DNA of 38,494 nucleotides from Bacteroidota bacterium (GTDB lineage: Bacteria > Bacteroidota > Bacteroidia > Chitinophagales > Saprospiraceae): the NCBI GenBank assembly GCA_963169325.1, contig CAUJEY010000333.1:1-38494 (forward strand), read 5' to 3'. Below, in pieces: positions 33,186 through 38,494 of this stretch. The stretch's first letter is position 1. Each line of letters begins with the position of its first letter. The notes below the pieces were generated by a model, which was not told the origin of the DNA, searched no databases, and was given only the letters and a program-made list of their open reading frames with translations. The position numbers were made by a program, and so were the translations under genes.

Positions 33186-34466
33186 ATGCGTAAATTTTAC
33201 AAGGCCATAGCCATGCTATGGCGCTTTGCCGTACAGCGCTCAACTGGTACGACGAGCCGGATTTTACCGGCTTCTGCCTTTTTTATTCTGGCCAACACGC
33301 TTTTACCGGCACAGGCGGTCACAGATTCCTTACCTAAAGAAAAGCCGGCTTCGAAAAAATGGTTCGAAAGCATGTCCATTCGCGGCTACGCGCAGGTGCG
33401 CTACAACCGGTTGCTCGAAACAAATACGGACCTGAAATGCGAACAATGCGATAAAAGCTGGGGCGGCGACGGCGGTTTCTTCCTCCGCCGCATGCGGATT
33501 ATCTGGTACGGCCAAATTGGTAAACAGGTATATTTTTATGTTCAGCCGGACTTTGCCAGCGCGGCATCCTCCACGGCCCAACATTTCGGTCAGCTCCGGG
33601 ACGCCTATTTTGATGTCGGTTTGGATAAAAAAAATGAGTTCCGGTTCCGCATCGGCCAAAGCAAAGTGCCCTTCGGTTTTGAAAACATGCAATCCAGCCA
33701 AAACCGGTTGCCGCTCGACCGGAACGACGCGCTCAACAGCGCCGTAGCCAACGAGCGCGACTTGGGCGTGTTCTTCTATTGGGCGCCTGAAAAAACCCGG
33801 AAACTATTTTCCAGCCTCGTCAAAGACGGCCTGAAAGGTTCCGGCGATTACGGGGTTTTCGGCCTCGGCTTGTACAACGGGCAAACTGCCAACAAACCCG
33901 ATCTGAACGACCGGCCCCATGTTGTTGCCCGCCTGTCCTATCCTTTTGCCATTGGCAATCAAATCATAGAGCCCGGCGTACAAGCCTATTCCGGTAAGTA
34001 TGTGTTGGCTAAAGACCAAATCAGCACGGGCGTTTGTACGGTGGAAGACCGGAGCTATACCGATCAGCGCGTGGCCGCTTCTTTCGTATTGTACCCCCAA
34101 CCCTTCGGTATCCAGGCGGAGTATAATATCGGAAAAGGGCCGGAGTTTGATAAAAACACCGATTCGATAGTGGTTCGTAACTTACATGGCGGATACGCCA
34201 CCTTATCGTACCTGACCAAATTCAAAAATGCCGTAATCATACCTTTTGTCCGCTACCAATATTACCGGGGCGGGAAAAAACACGAGCTGGATGCCCGGAG
34301 TTACCGCGTAAACGAACTGGAATTCGGCGTGGAATGGCAGCCCTCCAAATATTTCGAGCTCGTGGCCATGTACACCGTTTCTAACCGTCAATTTGAAGAT
34401 TTTCAACGGCAGGATAACCGCCAACAGGGCAACCTGTTGCGCCTGCAAGCGCAGGTCAATTTTTAA
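33186..34466 (+). CDS. Phosphate-selective porin (Porin_O_P type)
   Basis: The 426-residue outer-membrane protein has a long signal peptide (n-region to about 25, cleavage near AQA at 42-44) and a beta-barrel with a C-terminal Phe. Texts RRMRIIWYGQIGKQVYFYVQPDF and RIGQSKVPFGFENMQSSQNRLPLDRND match porin O/P proteins. It contains two Cys in a CEQC pair (about 80-83), unusual for an outer-membrane barrel. It precedes the PiT transporter by 55 bp, so the pair probably moves phosphate across both membranes. Confidence 0.85.
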   Translation: MRKFYKAIAMLWRFAVQRSTGTTSRILPASAFFILANTLLPAQAVTDSLPKEKPASKKWFESMSIRGYAQVRYNRLLETNTDLKCEQCDKSWGGDGGFFLRRMRIIWYGQIGKQVYFYVQPDFASAASSTAQHFGQLRDAYFDVGLDKKNEFRFRIGQSKVPFGFENMQSSQNRLPLDRNDALNSAVANERDLGVFFYWAPEKTRKLFSSLVKDGLKGSGDYGVFGLGLYNGQTANKPDLNDRPHVVARLSYPFAIGNQIIEPGVQAYSGKYVLAKDQISTGVCTVEDRSYTDQRVAASFVLYPQPFGIQAEYNIGKGPEFDKNTDSIVVRNLHGGYATLSYLTKFKNAVIIPFVRYQYYRGGKKHELDARSYRVNELEFGVEWQPSKYFELVAMYTVSNRQFEDFQRQDNRQQGNLLRLQAQVNF

Positions 34467-34521
34467 AATATTACTATTTTCAACCCGACACCTGTTTCCA
34501 TAACTTGTTTTCCCTAACCTT

Positions 34522-35910
34522 ATGCTTTTAGGATTTATCAGCGACCTGACCACTTCCGGCTCCATTTTCCTGCTGATTTGCATCGCGGCAGTTTGTTTTT
34601 ATGAAGCCATCAACGGCTTTCACGACACAGCCAACGCAGTAGCCACGGTGATTTACACCAAAACTATGAAACCCGGTTTTGCCGTCGTCTGGTCGGGCAT
34701 CTGGAATTTTCTGGGCGTGTGGATGGGTGGTATCGCCGTGGCCATGGGCCTCATCAAAATGTTGCCCCTCAACGACCTGATGGCGCACGGCCTGGGCGAA
34801 AACATCGTGCTGGTGATGTCGATCCTCGTGTCGGCCATTGTCTGGAACCTCGGCACCTGGTATTTTGGGATTCCCTGCTCCTCCTCCCATACCATGATCG
34901 GTTCGCTGCTGGGCGGCGGCTTCGCGTTCTGGGTGATTCACGGCGGGGCCGGCGTCAACTGGATGAAAGCCAAAGATATCGGCCTTTCATTGCTCGTTTC
35001 GCCGTTTTTCGGCTTTTCCATGGCCATCATCATGATGTATGTGCTGCGCACCTACATCAAAAACAAGGCGATATTTAAGGAACCCGACGCGAAAAAAGCG
35101 CCGCCGCTGTGGATCAGGGGCATCCTGGTAATCACCTGTACGTTGGTTAGTTTTTTCCACGGTTCCAACGACGGACAAAAAGGCGTGGGGCTGATGCTCG
35201 TCGTGCTGATTTCATTTATGCCTATGCAATTTGCGCTCGACAGCCGTATTCCCCTGGAGCAGGTGCAACAATCGGTCACCACCGTGGAATCCGTCATCCA
35301 TGCAATCGCGCCCGACAGCCTCCTGGACGCTAAATCCCTGGCCCTGCTCGCCTCTGCATCTACGGTAAAAGCCGGCATCGAAAAAATAAAAACGAAGGAC
35401 GACAAGGATACCCGGCTTGGACTGCGCAAAAACATTCAGCAATTCGTCAAAGACCTGGACGGCAGCATCGGTCGGGAATTATTCAGCGCCGACAACGCCA
35501 AAACAGTGAAGGCGGAAATAGGACAACTGAAAAAAACGTATGAATTCGCCCCGGTATGGGTGCTGCTGATGATCGCTTTGTCGCTCGGCGTTGGCACGAT
35601 GATCGGCTGGAAACGGATCGTGGTCACGATCGGCGAAAAAATCGGCAAAAGCCACCTGACGTATGCGCAGGGCGCTTCCGCCGAACTGATCGCCAGCATG
35701 ACCATCGGGCTCAGCACCTGGTTCGGGCTGCCGGTATCCACCACGCACGTGCTGTCCTCTGGTGTTGCCGGTACGATGGTCGCTTCGGGCGGTATCCAGA
35801 ACCTGCGGAAAAAGACCATTAAAAATATCGCGATTGCCTGGGTACTTACCCTGCCCGTCACGTTTGTCATGGCCGCGGTATTTTATTGGCTGTTCCGGGT
35901 TTTTGTGTAG
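34522..35910 (+). CDS. Inorganic phosphate transporter, PiT family
   Basis: The 462-residue inner-membrane protein imports phosphate with protons or sodium. Both PiT signature motifs are present: GFHDTANAVAT (32-42) and GSNDGQKGVG (214-223), in inverted halves with about ten helices. A cytoplasmic loop of about 110 residues (235-340) separates them. GIPCSSSHTMIG and GLPVSTTHVLSSGV are the paired transport motifs. It follows the porin and probably shares its promoter and PhoB-like control. Confidence 0.95.
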   Translation: MLLGFISDLTTSGSIFLLICIAAVCFYEAINGFHDTANAVATVIYTKTMKPGFAVVWSGIWNFLGVWMGGIAVAMGLIKMLPLNDLMAHGLGENIVLVMSILVSAIVWNLGTWYFGIPCSSSHTMIGSLLGGGFAFWVIHGGAGVNWMKAKDIGLSLLVSPFFGFSMAIIMMYVLRTYIKNKAIFKEPDAKKAPPLWIRGILVITCTLVSFFHGSNDGQKGVGLMLVVLISFMPMQFALDSRIPLEQVQQSVTTVESVIHAIAPDSLLDAKSLALLASASTVKAGIEKIKTKDDKDTRLGLRKNIQQFVKDLDGSIGRELFSADNAKTVKAEIGQLKKTYEFAPVWVLLMIALSLGVGTMIGWKRIVVTIGEKIGKSHLTYAQGASAELIASMTIGLSTWFGLPVSTTHVLSSGVAGTMVASGGIQNLRKKTIKNIAIAWVLTLPVTFVMAAVFYWLFRVFV

Positions 35911-35917
35911 CGGTAGT

Positions 35918-35990
35918 GTCGTCATTGGGCGTCATTGGGTCATTCGTCATTGACCACATTGATCTAATTGACCTCATTGACCACATTTTA
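35918..35990. repeat. GTCATTGGG and ATTGACCACATT word array
   Basis: Words CGTCATTGGG (35919-35940) change to CATTGACCACATTGATC and CATTGACCACATTTTA. The second set is the reverse complement of the array at 36839-36881, so the esterase gene lies between inverted copies. Confidence 0.7.
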
Positions 35991-36030
35991 GCATAGAAGC
36001 CGTACTTTCGCGGGAATAATCTGTTATCTT

Positions 36031-36837
36031 ATGAACAAGGGCATTCAGCCGCGTCAGGTGCAACATGATTATTCCCGCCATTTGCACCGGCATGTCATTT
36101 TTGATATTTATTTGCCGCCGGGTTATGATGCCGATCATAACCGGCAATTTCCTTTAATCCTCTTTAACGATGGCCAGGACCTGCCCGTGGCAAACCTGGG
36201 CGGCGCCCTCGAAACGCTCATCGGCCAGGGAAAAATCCCCCCGGCAGTGGTCGTAGGCGTACATGCCGGCAAGGGTCGGCGGCACGAATACGGCACCGTC
36301 CGCCAGGCGGACTACAAAGGCCGGGGCGATAAAGCCCCGCATTACCGCGATTTTGTTCTGGAAGAATTGTTGCCGCATTTGCGCGAAAAATGGCGCCTGT
36401 CTACCCGGCCCGAAGACAATGTATTTGCCGGCTTTTCCCTTGGCGGCTTGTCGGCCTTCGATATTGCCTGGGCGCATCCAGACGTGTTCGGAAAAGCCGG
36501 CGTGTTTTCCGGCTCCCTGTGGTGGCGGTGGTCCGACGTGGATCCCGCCGATCCCGATGCCGACCGGATCATACACGATGTGGTGCGCACTTGTAGCAGC
36601 ACTCGCCCCAACGCGCAACACTTCTGGTTCCAGGCCGGTACGCTCGACGAAGCCGAAGACCGCAACAACAACGGGATTATCGACGCTATCGACGACACCC
36701 TGCACCTTATCGAAGCCCTGAAAGTCCGGGGCTACACCGACAAACAAATCCGGTACCTCGAAATGGAAAACGGCACGCACGACCCGGTCACCTGGGGAAA
36801 GGCTATGCCTGATTTTCTGAAATGGGTATTTGGTTGA
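36031..36837 (+). CDS. Esterase D-like alpha/beta hydrolase
   Basis: The 268-residue protein belongs to the putative esterase family of alpha/beta hydrolases. The nucleophile is S136 in GFSLGG (134-139), and the catalytic His is H250 in GTHDPVTW. Residues 210-221 (DRNNNGIIDAID) read like a calcium-binding EF-hand or dockerin loop, a feature not usual in this family. I see no signal peptide, so it is probably cytoplasmic. A near -7 box TACTTTCG lies at 36003-36010. The gene is bracketed by inverted copies of a TGTGGTCAA repeat. Confidence 0.85.
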   Translation: MNKGIQPRQVQHDYSRHLHRHVIFDIYLPPGYDADHNRQFPLILFNDGQDLPVANLGGALETLIGQGKIPPAVVVGVHAGKGRRHEYGTVRQADYKGRGDKAPHYRDFVLEELLPHLREKWRLSTRPEDNVFAGFSLGGLSAFDIAWAHPDVFGKAGVFSGSLWWRWSDVDPADPDADRIIHDVVRTCSSTRPNAQHFWFQAGTLDEAEDRNNNGIIDAIDDTLHLIEALKVRGYTDKQIRYLEMENGTHDPVTWGKAMPDFLKWVFG

Positions 36838-36838
36838 T

Positions 36839-37492
36839 TAATGTGGTCAATGTGGTCAATGTGTTTTAAATGTGGTCAATGAGATATACCGGGTACACAC
36901 ATTGACCGCATTGACAGCAATTTCTAATGTAAAACAATTACGCCCATGCTGCCCCCTCTTCCTCAGGGCAGACGCATGAATGCTACAGGTGACCTCGGAG
37001 AGGTCAAACGTTTGTAGAAGCAAGCGGTTTTATGAAGTTTCACGACCTCGGAGAGGTCGATCGTGAAATTTTCGCTTGGCTTATACAAACGTTCGACGCC
37101 TCCGTGGTCGGAAATGGTAATTATTCACTCCATTTCTACCAAAGTTTGACCTCTCCGAGGTCGCTTGCGGCATTCATGCGTTTGCCCTGCCCCTCTTCCT
37201 CTTCTTTCCTCCTGTTTGTCATCAGCCGCTATCCCAGCCTCGGCCGTGCATAACCCGCGAACTACCCCTATCCCCTTTTTCTCCCCCCCCGAACTTGTCA
37301 ACCCGGAGGGAACCGTCCCCTCTACGAGGGAAAACCCGCATGTTAGGCCCTCGTAGAACGGACGGTTCCCTCCGGGATGACAAGTTCGGGGGGGGAGGAA
37401 AAGGGATAGGGGTAGCACGGGCGTAACCGCGTAAATATTACATTAGAAATTGTTGCCACATTGACCACATTTAAAACACATTGACCACATTA
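36839..37492. repeat. Nested multi-level palindromic island
   Basis: Outer arms 36839-36881 and 37457-37492 (TGTGGTCAA words) enclose a second pair (GCAATTTCTAATGTAA near 36917 and its complement near 37438), then two side-by-side structures. The first (36965-37190) has GCATGAATGC and GACCTCGGAGAGGTC arms, with an inner hairpin near 37008-37100. The second (37262-37414) has arms of about 68 bp rich in CCCCC, GGGAACCG and CTACGAGGG. No supported gene lies inside. Confidence 0.8.
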
Positions 37493-37502
37493 AAATTATT
37501 AT

Positions 37503-38321
37503 ATGTTTGCAAAACTCTTTCTCGAACTCACGGAGTTCGCTTTTTTCCGCCGTCTGGTGTGGAGGCCTGTTTATGAAATGCTGGCGCGCGTATTGCCACT
37601 TTCGGAGTGGCAATTTATGAATTACGGTTATGCCCCTTTTCCGGACGAGGCTCCCCTGGAATTGGAAACTGCCGACGAATTGCACCGTTATCCCTTACAA
37701 TTGTACCACTATCTCGCTTCGCGCACCGGCGTGCAGGGCAAAGACATGCTGGAAGTGGGCAGCGGGCGTGGCGGCGGCGCCAACTACATTGCCCGCGCTT
37801 TGAGGCCGGCTAAAATAGTGGGCATGGACCTGGCGGGCAATGCCGTGAAATTCGCCCGCAAAACATTTCAACAACCCAACCTGGAGTATGTGCAAGGCAA
37901 TGCGGAAGCCTTGCCATTTGCCGATAGCAGCTTCGACGTGGTGATCAACGTAGAATCCTGTCATGCCTACGGCTCGGTCCCTAATTTTCTGCGTGAGGTG
38001 TGGCGCGTTCTGCGGCCGGGCGGCATTCTGGTCATCGCCGATATGCGCGGCGTACCCGGATTGGATTTGCTTCGGCAACAATTGCAGGACTCCGGCATGA
38101 CCCTGCAGGAAGAAACGGACATAACCCAAAACGTATTGGCGGCCATCGAAGCCGAAGACCCCATAAAAAAAGATCGCATCCGCCGGCTGGCGCCCGGCTG
38201 GATGAAGGGTGCTTTTGAAGAATTTGCCGGCGTGAAACACTCGGCCGTACACCGCGATCTGGAAAGCCGCGATTTGATTTATTACCGGTGGAAATTGCAA
38301 AAAAGTGCTTTACCTGAATAA
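37503..38321 (+). CDS. SAM-dependent methyltransferase, class I
   Basis: The 272-residue protein has the methyltransferase core: MLEVGSGRGGGANYIAR (about 82-98, SAM-binding motif I), GMDLAG (acidic end of the second strand), and SFDVVINVESCHAYG (about 138-152) with VLRPGGILVIAD after it. The N-terminal text FMNYGYAPF resembles methyltransferases acting on lipids or polyketides, such as phthiotriolone-type enzymes. The substrate cannot be told from this window. It starts 10 bp after the nested palindromic island and lacks a visible Shine-Dalgarno. Confidence 0.85.
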   Translation: MFAKLFLELTEFAFFRRLVWRPVYEMLARVLPLSEWQFMNYGYAPFPDEAPLELETADELHRYPLQLYHYLASRTGVQGKDMLEVGSGRGGGANYIARALRPAKIVGMDLAGNAVKFARKTFQQPNLEYVQGNAEALPFADSSFDVVINVESCHAYGSVPNFLREVWRVLRPGGILVIADMRGVPGLDLLRQQLQDSGMTLQEETDITQNVLAAIEAEDPIKKDRIRRLAPGWMKGAFEEFAGVKHSAVHRDLESRDLIYYRWKLQKSALPE

Positions 38322-38353
38322 GAATTTGACCATAAGCGCTAATCTTGTCGCCT

Positions 38354-38494
38354 ATGCACCGTTTATTGTACCGCGTATTATCTGATATCCTGCGTCGCAG
38401 CGGCAATTTTATATCCTTAGAAGCCGTAAGCCGGTATCGCATCGCCAAGGCGTTTTACATCCTGCGGCTGACTTTCTTTTTTCGCTTGCGCGAT
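38354..38494 (+). CDS. Truncated ORF at the window end
   Basis: An open frame of 47 codons from ATG at 38354 runs off the window without a stop. It begins MHRLLYRVLSDILRRSGNFI and is Arg-rich and partly hydrophobic near the end. It starts 32 nt after the methyltransferase stop. No domain can be identified. Confidence 0.45.
   Translation, partial: MHRLLYRVLSDILRRSGNFISLEAVSRYRIAKAFYILRLTFFFRLRD

Noticed and set aside
37032-37253. Small plus-strand frame in the nested palindromic island
   Set aside because: The frame exists only because of the repeat; the translation follows palindrome words and shows no coding character.

Overview
The window looks like chromosomal DNA of a free-living Bacteroidota, and I infer a Saprospiria- or Chitinophagia-like lineage. 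The evidence is promoter boxes of the form TAnnTTTG, starts without Shine-Dalgarno sequences, a TonB-dependent receptor with a carboxypeptidase-like domain, a LytTR/LytS two-component pair, a Porin_O_P-type porin, and FtsX-type permeases of the Bacteroidota kind. Core genes are moderately GC-rich. Three genes (8977-10101, 10286-10897, 19753-20874) are strongly AT-rich and look recently acquired. I see no rRNA, tRNA, CRISPR array or transposase.

Layout. 133-1158 is dTDP-glucose 4,6-dehydratase. 1263-4269 (minus) is a probable sulfur-oxidation pair, a TsdA-like diheme cytochrome followed by a SoxB-like hydrolase. 4593-5879 is enolase. 6016-8430 (minus) is an FtsX/MacB-type permease with a possible sigma-54 promoter. 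8977-11017 is an AT-rich accessory island: an EAD11-GNAT-like protein, a membrane protein and two copies of a mini-ORF. 11154-12956 (minus) is a LytTR regulator and its kinase, divergent from a Spy-like periplasmic protein and a large outer-membrane receptor (13171-16591). 16763-24426 is an NAD salvage locus: NrtR-like Nudix regulator, SPFH protein, NAD kinase-like protein, short PRPP synthetase, HAD/deoxyribosyltransferase fusion and NAMPT. It is interrupted by a DUF2971 gene whose insertion duplicated the first 30 bp around the PRPP synthetase start. 24841-29908 holds a secreted MORN-like protein, a DUF998 protein, a DinB-like pseudogene, a DUF1963 protein and an AAA ATPase with a nuclease-like C-terminus. 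30076-32945 holds an isoprenylcysteine-methyltransferase-like protein, a pirin and a DUF1295 protein. 33186-35910 is a phosphate module (porin plus PiT transporter) preceded by PhoB-like boxes. 36031 to the end holds an esterase, a methyltransferase and a truncated ORF.

The most unusual structural feature is in the gaps. Many intergenic spaces carry a long inverted repeat whose arms are built from short words repeated in tandem (for example GTGTTTTA, GATTTAA, TGTGGTCAA, AATGACGA), and the words change from gap to gap. Some begin exactly at a stop codon or run into a start codon. The extreme case (36839-37492) is a 650-bp non-coding block of several nested palindromes.

Functional coupling is clearest in the NAD locus. 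PRPP synthetase supplies PRPP to NAMPT, which makes NMN from nicotinamide, and the NAD kinase-like protein would make NADP. A promoter with two 21-bp dyads 53 bp apart, just after the NrtR-like gene, probably places the genes under that regulator.
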